Positions 9,272-18,516 of a DNA stretch of 64,000 bases are shown piece after piece; positions within the stretch are counted from its first letter, which is position 1; every line of letters begins with the position of its first letter. A program made the translations under genes and the position numbers. The stretch comes from Arthrobacter sp. AQ5-06 (GTDB lineage Bacteria; Actinomycetota; Actinomycetes; Actinomycetales; Micrococcaceae), in the NCBI RefSeq assembly GCF_003287955.1, contig NZ_QMKP01000010.1:110880-174879 (forward strand), in the 5' to 3' direction. Below the pieces are notes generated by a model that was given only the letters and a program-made list of their open reading frames with translations, did not search any database and had not been told where the DNA came from.

Positions 9272-10087
9272 CTAGCCTCCCCGAACCAGGGAGAGGACTG
9301 TCTTGGGGTCCGTGGGCGTCCTCGGGAAGCTGACATTTGCGTAGGTATACTTCACCCGGCGGAGCGCTTCGGGCCTGGCACCGGCGGTGGGCGCCTCCCA
9401 CATGGTGCATTCGCGTACCAGCGTGCCCAGTACCCGCCACCCGTCGCGGAACGTCTGCAGATTCGACGCGCCGGAGATGCGGTCCAGCTCCAGGCTGGGG
9501 ACTTCTGCAATCCGCAGACCGGCCTTGGCCGCATGGACAATCAGCTCGGTCTCAATTTCAAAGCCGTCCGATTCCAGCTGCAGGATCTCCAGGCATTCCC
9601 GTCGAAACGCTATGTATCCATAGCAAAGGTCGGAGTAGTTGCTGTGCAGGACCGCGTTGGCCAGCCCGGTCAGCGCGCGGTTGCCTGCCTTCCTGAGGCG
9701 GGTGAGGTCTTCCGACCCTCCTCCCGTGACGTGGCGTGAGCCTTTAACGAAGTCGTAATCGTGCTGGAGCGGAGAAACAAACCAGCCAATCTCTTGGGGA
9801 TCCATGCTCCCATCCGCGTCCAGCATGACGATGATGTCTCCTGAGGCTGCAGCAAACCCGGAGCGAAGGGCCACGCCCTTTCCCTTGCGCTGCTCATTGA
9901 CGATGACGAGGTCGTCGCGGATTGCTTGTGCTACGCCCACTGTGTTGTCCGTGGAACGGCCATCGACGATCACAACCTCGTCCACATACGAGGGCATCCG
10001 ACGAAGGACCCACGGAATATTTTTCGCTTCGTTCAGGGTTGGGATGACGACGCTGACTGTGGCCCTAGCGGCTTCTATAGCCGGCAT
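9272..10087 (-). CDS. GT2 glycosyltransferase, dolichol-phosphate-mannosyltransferase type
   Basis: About 271 residues, DPM1/GtrB-like: VSVVIPTLNEAKNIPWVL, VVIVDGRSTDNT, GKGVALRSGFAAASGDI and the DxD in VMLDADGSMDPQEI. No C-terminal membrane hairpins are evident, so it probably transfers sugar to a polyprenyl phosphate or nascent glycan at the membrane surface. I chose the ATG at 10087 just before the fold. A GTG at 10135 in the same frame is possible, and neither has a ribosome site. It is the first gene of the minus-strand glycan operon; a TTGACT hexamer about 60 nt upstream of 10087 could be its -35. Confidence 0.85.
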   Translation of the reverse strand: MPAIEAARATVSVVIPTLNEAKNIPWVLRRMPSYVDEVVIVDGRSTDNTVGVAQAIRDDLVIVNEQRKGKGVALRSGFAAASGDIIVMLDADGSMDPQEIGWFVSPLQHDYDFVKGSRHVTGGGSEDLTRLRKAGNRALTGLANAVLHSNYSDLCYGYIAFRRECLEILQLESDGFEIETELIVHAAKAGLRIAEVPSLELDRISGASNLQTFRDGWRVLGTLVRECTMWEAPTAGARPEALRRVKYTYANVSFPRTPTDPKTVLSLVRGG

Positions 10088-10375
10088 CGAGAATGTAATT
10101 GGGAGCTGGGTGGAAATGGACAAATACCTCACCACTTCATGACGTTTGCGGATTTAGTCAACTCCGCGTCCGACCAAGGAGTCGGCCGCGGCATTAGCGC
10201 TTTATCCGGTCATGGGTCTGGTCTCTGGCCCCAGCTCTCATTAGCCTTCGACTCTGGCCGTAGGAAAGAGCCTATTGGGGGCATGATGCGGCTGTCACCA
10301 GTAGCAGGTACTCAGTTTTGAGCGCCGCATAAACGTTACCTACCCAAGTACAGGGATTATCTGCGGGCCCAAATA

Positions 10376-10420
10376 TTAGGTATAGGGGTTCTCATTCCGC
10401 CCACAATTTAGGTATAGGGG
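10376..10420 (+). promoter_or_regulatory. Phased 13-bp direct repeat, putative activator site
   Basis: TTAGGTATAGGGG occurs exactly at 10376-10388 and 10408-10420, 32 bp start to start (about three helical turns). With the downstream promoter at 10427-10456 the copies lie near -87 to -75 and -55 to -43, a usual position for an activator. The repeat is in the 459-bp gap between the divergent DPM-like glycosyltransferase and the secreted PKD protein and could serve either gene. I see no other strong element in 10141-10375. Confidence 0.55.
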
Positions 10421-10426
10421 AATTCA

Positions 10427-10456
10427 TTGCGCGGCCTCCCTGCCCGGGCATAGACT
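10427..10456 (+). promoter_or_regulatory. Predicted sigma-70-type promoter of the secreted PKD gene
   Basis: TTGCGC at 10427 and TAGACT at 10451 are separated by 18 bp and would start transcription near 10463, about 85 nt before the ATG at 10547. The site adjoins the direct repeat at 10376-10420. Prediction from sequence only. Confidence 0.45.
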
Positions 10457-10546
10457 TGTCGCCTAACTGGGGTTTGACCGCTGCTTCTGGGCCAGCGCGC
10501 TAAACCGGACCTCAGGCTGACGTTTTTCAGGCGCCCAGGAGTCCGG

Positions 10547-12781
10547 ATGAAGACTGATCGTACCGTCAGGTGGCTGAGCCAAACGCTCATCACGGCAATG
10601 ATCGTGGCGGGATCCCTCCTGGCTACATCCCCGGTGGCATCGGCTGACCCGACCTACGGCACGGCGAGCCTGAGCTATTCGGGCGTAAGCAACCCGCCGA
10701 CGTCGGACAAGCCCCAGAGCAAGCTGTGGTGGAACGACGGTTCCTGGTGGGCGGACATGTGGACGTCCGGCAGCGGCTGGAGCATCTACCGGCTGGACCG
10801 CCCCACGGGCACCTGGATTGACACCGGGGTAGTGAACGACACCCGTGCCAACACCCTGGCCGACACACTCTGGGACGGCAGCCATCTGTACATTGCCTCG
10901 CACGTAGTCACGATATCCGGAGATGGAACACCCAACCCCTCGCGGTCAGATCAACCCGCAAAGCTGTACCGGTACAGCTACTCCAGCGGAACCTACACGC
11001 TGGACAGTGGGTTCCCGACCGTGATCACGAACAACAGCAGTGAGTCGATGACCATCGATGAGGACACCACCGGCGCACTCTGGGCCACGTGGACGCAGGT
11101 CGCCGGCAATTCGACCTCGGGCTTCACCAATGCCGTCTATGTCAACTACTCCGCGCCTGGAGGCACTAGCTGGGCGGCACCATTCGTGATCCCTGTCTCC
11201 AACCCGAATCCTGCACCTGATGACATCTCAGCCGTCGTGGCGTACGGCCAGAAGAAGATCGGGGTGATGTGGAGCGACCACCTCACCGGGTCCGTGAACT
11301 GGGCAACCCGCACCGACGGAACGTCCCCGACGGCGTCCTCGTCGTGGAACCTGCAGCCGGCGATCCAAGGCAAGGGGCAGGCCGACGACCACCTGAACCT
11401 CAAAACGCTGCAGGCCGACACAACCGGGCGGGTCTTCGCCGCGGTAAAAACCAGCCTAAACGACACATCCTCCGACCCGACCCTGCCCCAGCTGCAGCTG
11501 CTCGTCTTCAAACCCGGCACCGGATCCTTCTCCAAGTCCACTATTTCCACGGTGGGTGACTGTGTTTCGCGCCCGCAGATTTTGCTGGACACCCAAAACA
11601 ATCTCGTCCACGCTTTCCAGACGGCACCATCGACGTCGGTCAGCGGCTGCGCGTATTCCGGGGTGGCAGGCAGCATCTACGAAAAAACCGCCTCCATGGA
11701 CAACCCCGTCTTCAGATCCGGCCGTGGCACCCCGGTCATCCAGGACGCCGCCTCCCCCAACATTAACAATGTGACCACCACCAAGCAGAGCGTGAACAGC
11801 ACCACCGGCCTCGTTGTCATGGCCAGCGACAACGTAGCCAAGCGCTACTGGTTCGCTGACAGGAGCCTGGGTCCGCCAACGCCAACACCCTCGCCCGTAG
11901 CGTCTTTCACGGCCACACCCACCACCGGTACCGCCCCGCTGGCCGTCAGCTTCACCGACACCTCGACCGGCGCTCCGACCTCCTGGTCCTGGACATTCGG
12001 CGACGGCGGCACGTCTACGGCCCAGAATCCCCCACACACCTACTCCGAGGCCGGCACGTACACCGCGACGCTGACCGCCACCAACAGCGGCGGCTCAACC
12101 TCCGCCACCTCAACCATCACGGTGGATCCAGCCACTCCAGCGACCGGGGTGACTATGGTCAACTCAACCACCACCTATTCAGGAACAGCCTCCACGGCGG
12201 TGTCACTGACCGCGCCCTCCGGCACCCAAGCGGGTGACGTGCTGATCGCGTCGATCACCGCGGACTTGAATCCCTCGATGGCGTCCGTCCCGGCCGGCTG
12301 GACACCCATCGTGAACGCCCTGTCCATCAATAGCTCGTCGACCTCCGGCGCCCGGGCGTTCGCCTACTACCACGTCGTGGGCGCGTCCGACCCGTCAAGC
12401 TACACCTGGACCTTAAGCACGGCAGTGAAGTGGGGCGGCGGCCTGACCGCCTACCGCGGCGTCAACAACACAACACCGCTGGACAGCCCTGTCGCCACCG
12501 CTGTTGACACAAGCTACACGGCAACCAGCATCACCGCTCCGAGCATCACCACGGCCAGCAACGGCGCGATGCTGATCGGCGGCGTCGGGTGCGATTGCGC
12601 ATCACCTGTCGTATCTCCACCAAGCGGCTGGACCGAGCGCTGGGAAGCTGCCGGTGGCCAGATCGCGGAACAGGCTGACAAAGTCCAGGTAACGGCAGGG
12701 GCCAGCGGCACCGCCACCTGGACGTTCAGCTCGGCCCGGACCGTTGCGGCTTGGCGGACCGCCCTAAAACCGGCGAGCTGA
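10547..12781 (+). CDS. Large secreted protein with a PKD domain
   Basis: A 744-residue exported protein. A signal peptide of about 33 residues (hydrophobic core TLITAMIVAGSLLATSPV, cleavage near ASA) leads into a region (about 40-440) with repeated tryptophan-rich strands such as WWNDGSWWADMW, resembling a beta-propeller or sialidase-like fold. Residues about 449-525 form a PKD domain (VASFTATPTTGTAPLAVSF, WTFGDGGTST, HTYSEAGTYT). The last 210 residues are a separate Ser/Thr-rich beta domain. CAGGAG lies 5 nt before the ATG. PKD domains usually mediate binding to polysaccharide or protein outside the cell, so it may bind or act on the glycan made next door. No catalytic residues were identified. 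Confidence 0.8.
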   Translation: MKTDRTVRWLSQTLITAMIVAGSLLATSPVASADPTYGTASLSYSGVSNPPTSDKPQSKLWWNDGSWWADMWTSGSGWSIYRLDRPTGTWIDTGVVNDTRANTLADTLWDGSHLYIASHVVTISGDGTPNPSRSDQPAKLYRYSYSSGTYTLDSGFPTVITNNSSESMTIDEDTTGALWATWTQVAGNSTSGFTNAVYVNYSAPGGTSWAAPFVIPVSNPNPAPDDISAVVAYGQKKIGVMWSDHLTGSVNWATRTDGTSPTASSSWNLQPAIQGKGQADDHLNLKTLQADTTGRVFAAVKTSLNDTSSDPTLPQLQLLVFKPGTGSFSKSTISTVGDCVSRPQILLDTQNNLVHAFQTAPSTSVSGCAYSGVAGSIYEKTASMDNPVFRSGRGTPVIQDAASPNINNVTTTKQSVNSTTGLVVMASDNVAKRYWFADRSLGPPTPTPSPVASFTATPTTGTAPLAVSFTDTSTGAPTSWSWTFGDGGTSTAQNPPHTYSEAGTYTATLTATNSGGSTSATSTITVDPATPATGVTMVNSTTTYSGTASTAVSLTAPSGTQAGDVLIASITADLNPSMASVPAGWTPIVNALSINSSSTSGARAFAYYHVVGASDPSSYTWTLSTAVKWGGGLTAYRGVNNTTPLDSPVATAVDTSYTATSITAPSITTASNGAMLIGGVGCDCASPVVSPPSGWTERWEAAGGQIAEQADKVQVTAGASGTATWTFSSARTVAAWRTALKPAS

Positions 12782-12796
12782 CGGGGCCAGGCTTCC

Positions 12797-14128
12797 TTAG
12801 GCTGCTGTCCGGAAGAACAGTTCCGTCACCGTTGCCAGCCGGTGCGGGTCAGCGACGCCGCAGAGCTCCCGGGCGGAGTGCATGGACAGCAGGGGCACGC
12901 CCACGTCCACTGTGCGGATTCCGAGGCGGGTGGCGGTCAGCGGCCCGATGGTGGAGCCGCAGGGCATCACATTGTTGGACACAAATTCCTGGTACGGCAC
13001 CTTCGCCTCCCCGCACAGCCTGGCCCAGAACGCCGCGCCGGGGGCGTCGGTCGCGTACCGCTGGTTGGCATTGATCTTCAGCAGCGGCCCGCCGTTCAGC
13101 ACCGGGTGGTTCGCGGGATCGTGACGTTCCGCGTAGTTGGGGTGGACGGCATGCCCGGCATCCGCAGAGACACAGAACGACGCCGCCAGCGCCTGCCGCC
13201 GCTGGCTCACCGTGGCCCCCAGGCCGTCGGAGATCCGCACCAGCACGTCTTCGAGGATGGGCCCGCAGGCCCCGGAGCGCGAATTGGAGCCGATTTCCTC
13301 GTGGTCGAACGCCGCTAGGACGGCGATCGGCGCCCCGGCGCCAGCGCCGCCAGAAACAGAAGAAGCACCGTGCGCGATCAGCGCCGCCAGCCCGGCGTGG
13401 GTCGCCGAGAGGTTGTCCAGCCGCCCGGAGGCGAAAAACTCTCCCTTGCCCCCGAAAACCACAGGTGCCTGCGTGTCTGCAATAACGACGTCGTACCCGC
13501 CAATCTCCGCAGCATTAACGGACGCATCAGGCACGTGGGACGCCAAAACACCCAGCAGATCAAAATCCGCAGGATTGCCCAGGCCCCACACCGGGTTCAT
13601 GTGCCGCTGCTTGTCCAGCGTGAGGCCGTCGTTCACGGCACGGTCCAGGTGGATGGCCAGCTGCGGGAAGCGGAGCATCGGTCCGGTGGCGGTGAGGTGT
13701 TCGGTGCCGTCCAGCATGACCAGCCGGCCCGCCAGCTGAAGTTCGCGGTCCAGCCAGGAGTTGAGCAGCGGCCCGCCGTAGACCTCCACCCCGGCCTGCA
13801 GCCAGCCGAAGGCTCCCGTGGTGGGCTTGGGCTTGAGCTTGAACGACGGGGAGTCCGTGTGCGCGCCGACGATGTTGAACCCGGTGGTGGGTCCGGCGCC
13901 TTCCGGGACCACCCAGGCGATCAGCGCGCCGTCGCGGACCAGATAGAACGATCCGGTCCCGCCGGTCCAGGGCTCACGCTCGTCCAGACCCGTGAACCCT
14001 GCGGCGTCCAGCCGCCGGGCGGCCTCGTGGACGGCGTGGAAGCTCGACGGCGATGCGCTGACGTACGCGCCAAGGTCCTGGATGTGGTCAACGGCACTGG
14101 AGGCGTCGGCACTGGAGAGGGAAGGCAT
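12797..14128 (-). CDS. apeB: M18-family aspartyl aminopeptidase
   Basis: A 443-residue cytoplasmic zinc metallopeptidase removing N-terminal acidic residues. Metal-ligand motifs typical of M18 are visible: NIVGAHTDSPSFKLKP near residues 84-100, AAFDHEEIGSNS in the middle and SADAGHAVHPNYAERHDP after it, then NVMPCGSTIGPL. Length matches the family (about 430). The ATG at 14128 is the natural start. Its stop converges with the secreted PKD gene after only 15 nt. No operon partner is evident. Confidence 0.93.
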   Translation of the reverse strand: MPSLSSADASSAVDHIQDLGAYVSASPSSFHAVHEAARRLDAAGFTGLDEREPWTGGTGSFYLVRDGALIAWVVPEGAGPTTGFNIVGAHTDSPSFKLKPKPTTGAFGWLQAGVEVYGGPLLNSWLDRELQLAGRLVMLDGTEHLTATGPMLRFPQLAIHLDRAVNDGLTLDKQRHMNPVWGLGNPADFDLLGVLASHVPDASVNAAEIGGYDVVIADTQAPVVFGGKGEFFASGRLDNLSATHAGLAALIAHGASSVSGGAGAGAPIAVLAAFDHEEIGSNSRSGACGPILEDVLVRISDGLGATVSQRRQALAASFCVSADAGHAVHPNYAERHDPANHPVLNGGPLLKINANQRYATDAPGAAFWARLCGEAKVPYQEFVSNNVMPCGSTIGPLTATRLGIRTVDVGVPLLSMHSARELCGVADPHRLATVTELFFRTAA

Positions 14129-14138
14129 GGTTCCGAGT

Positions 14139-14375
14139 CTAGATGGTCACATTGAGCCCGGCCGTGTAGCCGGCGGAGGCCGACCCGGTCATGGTGGCCA
14201 GCTGGTAGATGCCGCCGTCGTCCCCGAAGACGTTGTCCGACTGCAGCGTGGTACTGGCCATGTTGCTGACACTGGCCTCGTAGTTGGGAGTGGCGTAGAC
14301 GTCGTCGAAGGCGGCCTTGGTCAGGGCGATCTGAAATACCGCCAGCACCTGCCCGGCGGCCGTGGCGTTGCTCAT
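14139..14375 (-). pseudogene. Small gene of unknown function, possibly frameshifted
   Basis: A 78-codon frame with very high GC at third positions (SNATAAGQVLAVFQIALTK to the C-terminal AGLNVTI) and a clean stop, hence probably coding, but no ribosome site at the ATG at 14375. The overlapping frame just upstream, from about 14445, also reads sensibly (SNQIPHPNHDRGLEFDL) and would begin near a GGAG and a GTG. The simplest reading is one gene of about 105 codons broken by a single-base frameshift near 14375. A short intact gene is the alternative. No family recognised. Confidence 0.4.
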
Positions 14376-14507
14376 GGACTCGAATGGTGGACAGATCGAA
14401 CTCAAGGCCGCGGTCGTGGTTGGGGTGGGGAATTTGGTTGCTCACCGCTCCATCCAACGCGCCCCGCCTATCCTCTGCATAGGCCTTTCCTGCGCGGAAC
14501 CTGTGCG

Positions 14508-15200
14508 TCAGTAGTCAGGATTGCTCGGGACCACCAGGCCGGTCTCGTAGGCGTAAACCACTGCCTGGACCCGGTCGCGCAGGTGGAGCTTGGTCAGGAT
14601 CCGGCGGACGTGGGTCTTCACCGTTGCTTCGGACAGGAAATACCGGTGCGCGATTTCGGCGTTGGAGAGGCCCTCCGCCATGGCTTCGAGCATTTCGGTT
14701 TCGCGCGGGGTGAGGTCTTCGAGCAGGGGGTCCCGCGGTGGGGCGGAGGGGGCCGGCACGGCAGCGCCGCGGACATACGTCTCCAGCAGCCGTTGCGTGA
14801 CACGCGGTGCCACCACGGCATCCCCGCTGGCCACCACCCGGACGGCGCTGACCAGGTCCGACGGCGCCACGTCCTTGAGGAGGAAGGCGGACGCGCCTGC
14901 CTGGAGCCCGGCGAACGCGTATTCGTCCACGTCGAAGGTGGTGAGGATGATGATCCGGGCGCAGGATCCGGAGGCCGTGATGGCGCGGGTTGCCTCGATG
15001 CCGTCCAGCACGGGCATCCGGACGTCCATCAGCACCACATCGGGGTTCAGGTCGCGGACCAGCCGCACCGCCTCGGCACCGTCGGAGGCCTCGCCCACAA
15101 TATGCAGGTCTTCCTCGCCCTCGAGGATGAGGCGGAACCCCATCCGAAGGAGCGGCTGGTCATCCACCAGCAGGACGGTTATCGGTTGGGTATCAGTCAC
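14508..15200 (-). CDS. NarL/LuxR-family response regulator
   Basis: A 230-residue two-component regulator. The receiver domain (about 5-122) has the acidic pair D13-D14, phosphoacceptor D59 in VVLMDVRMP, T87 in LTTFD and K109 in FLLKDV. A linker leads to a LuxR-type helix-turn-helix (about 165-225: LTPRETEMLEAMAEGLSNAEI, VKTHVRRILTKL). The GTG start overlaps the kinase stop by 8 nt, so the pair is co-translated. The adjacent ABC exporter operon is the likely target, in the pattern of many actinobacterial LiaSR/DesKR-like systems. Confidence 0.93.
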   Translation of the reverse strand: MTDTQPITVLLVDDQPLLRMGFRLILEGEEDLHIVGEASDGAEAVRLVRDLNPDVVLMDVRMPVLDGIEATRAITASGSCARIIILTTFDVDEYAFAGLQAGASAFLLKDVAPSDLVSAVRVVASGDAVVAPRVTQRLLETYVRGAAVPAPSAPPRDPLLEDLTPRETEMLEAMAEGLSNAEIAHRYFLSEATVKTHVRRILTKLHLRDRVQAVVYAYETGLVVPSNPDY

Positions 15201-16527
15201 GGGTGCCTTGCAGTTGGGGTGGTTGGTTGTGGGTTTCCGCGGGCTCGTCTGCCGGCCAGCTCAGGGCGGCATACACCCGCCAGCCGCGGCCGCGCCGGCC
15301 GGCCACTACGGTGCCAGCGTAGATGCGCGCCCGTTCGGCCATGCCCGCCAGTCCCTGGCCGGAACCCGGCCCGCCGCCGTCGGAGGTGCCCGGACCCGGG
15401 GCTCCCGCGCCGTCGTCGAGCACTTCAATGGTGACCGTGGAGCCGGCCCGGACGATGCCCACGTCCACCCGCCCCAGCGACCGGCCGTAGCGGAGCACAT
15501 TGGTCAGTGACTCCTGCACAATCCTGTAAACCGTCAGCTGGAAGGCCGCGTCGCCGGGCAGCGCCGGGCCTGTGTGCGTGTAGTGCAGCGGCAGGCCCGC
15601 AGTGCGGAAGCCTTCCAGGAGCTTCGCCAGGCTGTCACCGGAAGCGAGGGGCTGCCGCGGCGCGGGCCCGCCGGCGTCGTCCCGAAGTACACCCAGGACA
15701 CGCCGCATGTCAGCCAGCGCGGTCCGGCCAGTCCGCGACAGTTCACCAAGCACCTCGCCGGCGCGGTCGGGACTTTTCCGGACCACGACGGCGGCGCCGT
15801 CGGAGAGGCTGACCATCACCGTCAGCGAGTGCGCCACGACGTCGTGCATTTCACGGGCGATCCGGTTGCGTTCGTTGACGGACGCAAGGCCTGCCGTCCG
15901 CGCCGCCCAAGCGGAGATCTCCTGCTCGTGCTCCCGCCGTTGCCGCACAGAGATGCCGATCCCGGTTGCGATGACGTTGGACAGCGCGATGGTGGCGCCG
16001 GTCGCGATGCTGGTCAGGAGGTGGAAGTCCCCGGGATTGCCCCCGGCATCGTGGACGAAGGAAATCTCCATGGGACCAACGGCGGCCAGCAGGTACAGCA
16101 GGGCAAGCGGGGCCGTGGCGGCGGCCATGGCCACCAGCGCGAACCGGCGCATGTGCACCACGGCCACGGCGTAAAGCGAGAACCACAGCCCCGCAGAAAC
16201 ATTCGAGCCCCACGGGTGAAGCAGCGTGACCGCCACTTCCATGACCGCGACGAAGGCTGCCAGCGCCACGGGGTGGGAGCGCCGGAAGAACAGGGCCCCC
16301 GCGACCGCAAAGAGGAGCGCCGCCGCCAGCCAGGCGCCGGAAATGATCGCGTCCACCACGGTCGGCGCCACAAGCAGTGCGTAGCTGGACACCACCACAC
16401 CGTCCATCACCCGGGGATGCTGGTAAAGGTACCGCCGGAGCAGGCCGCGGCGCTTGGCCGTGATTTCGGCAAAGGACGCGTCGGCCTGGCTGGCCGGCGC
16501 GTCCCTGACGAGAGCCGCTTCATTCAT
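15193..16527 (-). CDS. Membrane sensor histidine kinase, HisKA_3 type
   Basis: A 444-residue kinase. Residues about 40-195 form five or six membrane segments with very short loops, so sensing is probably intramembrane. A dimerisation/phosphoacceptor helix follows with H228 in NRIAREMHDVVAHSL. The HATPase_c domain has the N-box QESLTNVLRYG, DDGAGAPGPG and GQGLAGMAERA. It pairs with the overlapping LuxR-type regulator. The signal is not deducible; cell-envelope stress or a peptide is common for kinases next to an ABC exporter. Confidence 0.92.
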   Translation of the reverse strand: MNEAALVRDAPASQADASFAEITAKRRGLLRRYLYQHPRVMDGVVVSSYALLVAPTVVDAIISGAWLAAALLFAVAGALFFRRSHPVALAAFVAVMEVAVTLLHPWGSNVSAGLWFSLYAVAVVHMRRFALVAMAAATAPLALLYLLAAVGPMEISFVHDAGGNPGDFHLLTSIATGATIALSNVIATGIGISVRQRREHEQEISAWAARTAGLASVNERNRIAREMHDVVAHSLTVMVSLSDGAAVVVRKSPDRAGEVLGELSRTGRTALADMRRVLGVLRDDAGGPAPRQPLASGDSLAKLLEGFRTAGLPLHYTHTGPALPGDAAFQLTVYRIVQESLTNVLRYGRSLGRVDVGIVRAGSTVTIEVLDDGAGAPGPGTSDGGGPGSGQGLAGMAERARIYAGTVVAGRRGRGWRVYAALSWPADEPAETHNQPPQLQGTRD

Positions 16528-16547
16528 GCTCTGAGCCTAGTGTCCGC

Positions 16548-17444
16548 CTAGACGTCGCGTTTCTTGAGCACAATCATGGCCGGAACCAGGAACAGCAGAA
16601 CGTAGCCCAGGAAAATCATGCCGCCCTGCCAAGGATCGATGACGCCGTCGGTGTGGCCAATGGACAGGAACCGTCCGCCGGCGTCGCTGGGGAGGTACTG
16701 CGGCACGTACTTCCAGAAGTCACCCGGGATGAAGGTCATAAAGCTCGCCGCGATGGACACTACGAAGAACAGGCCCACCAGCACGGTGATGCCGCCGGCG
16801 GAGTTGCGCAGCAGTGCGCCGAGCGACAGGCCGATCAAGGCCACCCCGGCAACGTAGAGGCCGCCCGTGAAGACGCTGTACAGCACGCCGTCTGTGGACC
16901 AATCCAGGTCCAAGCCCAGTCCCTGGAAGACCGGCATGGCAATCAGGAACGTGGCCACGGCGGCGATGGTGGTGATGACATAAGAGATCACAGCGAGCAG
17001 GATCGCCTTGGCCACAAAGGCCGGCGTGCGGCGGGGGACGGCGTTCATGGTGGAACGGATCATTCCCGTGGCGTATTCGGAGGAGATGAACAGGACAGCC
17101 AACGAGCCCAGCACCAGGATGCCGATCTGCAGTCCGGCGTTGGGCAGGTTGTACAGGTCAAAGCCCGATCCGGGCGGGAAGGTCTGCGCCATCATTTCGG
17201 GCGTCAGGGTCTGGCCCTGGTCCCTGGCCTGCCGGGCCATTTCATCCAGGAAGGAGAACCGGATCAGGACGGCAAGGGCCCCGACGCCGACGATTGCCAC
17301 AAGGGTCAGGAGCAGCAGGACGCGGGTGGACATCAGGGAGAACAGCTTGATCCATTCGGACCGCAGCACACCGGCGAAGGTCACCCCCTTGGTACCGGCG
17401 GTGGAACGGACCCGGGAAGTTTGGGTGTCAGTCATGGTGGTCAT
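16548..17444 (-). CDS. ABC-2-type transporter permease
   Basis: A 298-residue membrane protein with six predicted transmembrane segments and a large extracellular loop containing QTLTPEMMAQTFPPG between the first two. FISSEYATGMIRSTMNAVPRR is the coupling-helix region typical of ABC-2 permeases of the NatB/BcrB type. It lies 5 nt after the ATPase stop, so the two form an exporter operon. It was probably acquired or retained with the two-component genes downstream, which would control it. Confidence 0.88.
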   Translation of the reverse strand: MTTMTDTQTSRVRSTAGTKGVTFAGVLRSEWIKLFSLMSTRVLLLLTLVAIVGVGALAVLIRFSFLDEMARQARDQGQTLTPEMMAQTFPPGSGFDLYNLPNAGLQIGILVLGSLAVLFISSEYATGMIRSTMNAVPRRTPAFVAKAILLAVISYVITTIAAVATFLIAMPVFQGLGLDLDWSTDGVLYSVFTGGLYVAGVALIGLSLGALLRNSAGGITVLVGLFFVVSIAASFMTFIPGDFWKYVPQYLPSDAGGRFLSIGHTDGVIDPWQGGMIFLGYVLLFLVPAMIVLKKRDV

Positions 17445-17449
17445 CGTCC

Positions 17450-18412
17450 TTACTTTCCTGCCGTTGCCGGGGCGGTTTCCGGGGCGAACTCGCCGGCGGG
17501 GCCACCGGTCAGGTGTGAGTGGTATTCCACTTCGTCCTTGGTGAGGTCGAAGTAGGCGTCTTCCAGAGACGATTGCTGCGGGGTGAGTTCGTAGACGAGG
17601 ACCCGGTTATCCAGTGCCACCTGGGCGATCTGCCGCGCGTCCAGGCCGGTCACTTCCAGGGTTTCGGGCTGGCCCTGGTCCACCGTCACGCCATCGCCGG
17701 ACAGCAGGGCTGACAGCTGGGTGGCTGCGGACGTGCGGACCAGGGTCTTGACCTGACGGGTGCCCGCAATGATGTCCTGTACGGGGGCGTCGGCAATGAT
17801 CCTGCCGCGGCCGATCACGATCAGGTGGTCTGCCGTCTGGGCCATTTCGCTCATGAGGTGTGAGGACAGGAAGACGGTTTTACCCTGTCCGGCGAGGTAG
17901 CGGACCAGGTTGCGGACCCACAACACACCCTCCGGATCGAGGCCGTTGACCGGCTCATCCAGGATCAGGGTCTGTGGGTCGCCAAGAAGGGCGGCGGCAA
18001 TGCCAAGGCGCTGCCCCATGCCCAGCGAGAAGCCGCCTGCCTTCTTCCTGGCGACGGCCTCCAGGCCGGTCATCTCGATGACTTCGTGCACGCGGGACGT
18101 GGGGATGTTGTGCGTTGCCGCCATGGCCCGCAGGTGGTTGTAGGCGCTGCGGCTGGTGTGGACCGCCTTGGCGTCCAGCAGTGCACCCACCTCGTGCAGG
18201 GGGGCCTTGTGATCGGCGTAGTGCAGGCCGTTGACGGTGACCGTGCCCCACGTCGGGCGGTCCAGTCCCATGATCATGCGCATGGTGGTGGATTTGCCGG
18301 CGCCGTTCGGGCCAAGGAAGCCTGTTACCTGCCCTGCCTTGACGGTGAAGCTGACGCCGTCAACCGCGGTTTTGCTGCCGTAGACCTTGGTCAGGCCTGT
18401 TGCCTCAATCAT
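17450..18412 (-). CDS. ABC transporter ATP-binding subunit
   Basis: A 320-residue ATPase with Walker A GPNGAGKST, signature SLGMGQRLGIA, Walker B TLILDEPVNGLDPEG and the switch His in VFLSSHLMSEM. The C-terminal 80 residues are the regulatory extension seen in DrrA/BcrA-type drug-exporter ATPases. First gene of an exporter operon with the permease downstream; a repeat-rich operator candidate lies about 100-150 nt before its ATG. Confidence 0.93.
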   Translation of the reverse strand: MIEATGLTKVYGSKTAVDGVSFTVKAGQVTGFLGPNGAGKSTTMRMIMGLDRPTWGTVTVNGLHYADHKAPLHEVGALLDAKAVHTSRSAYNHLRAMAATHNIPTSRVHEVIEMTGLEAVARKKAGGFSLGMGQRLGIAAALLGDPQTLILDEPVNGLDPEGVLWVRNLVRYLAGQGKTVFLSSHLMSEMAQTADHLIVIGRGRIIADAPVQDIIAGTRQVKTLVRTSAATQLSALLSGDGVTVDQGQPETLEVTGLDARQIAQVALDNRVLVYELTPQQSSLEDAYFDLTKDEVEYHSHLTGGPAGEFAPETAPATAGK

Positions 18413-18516
18413 GGAAATGTTCCTTAGAACAGCAGCCAGGTGGCTGCGGATGCGGGGAAGTTTTCGTGTGTACGCTCCACGCTACCGACGGCACGGCCGG
18501 ATTTCGCCGGTCTCAG

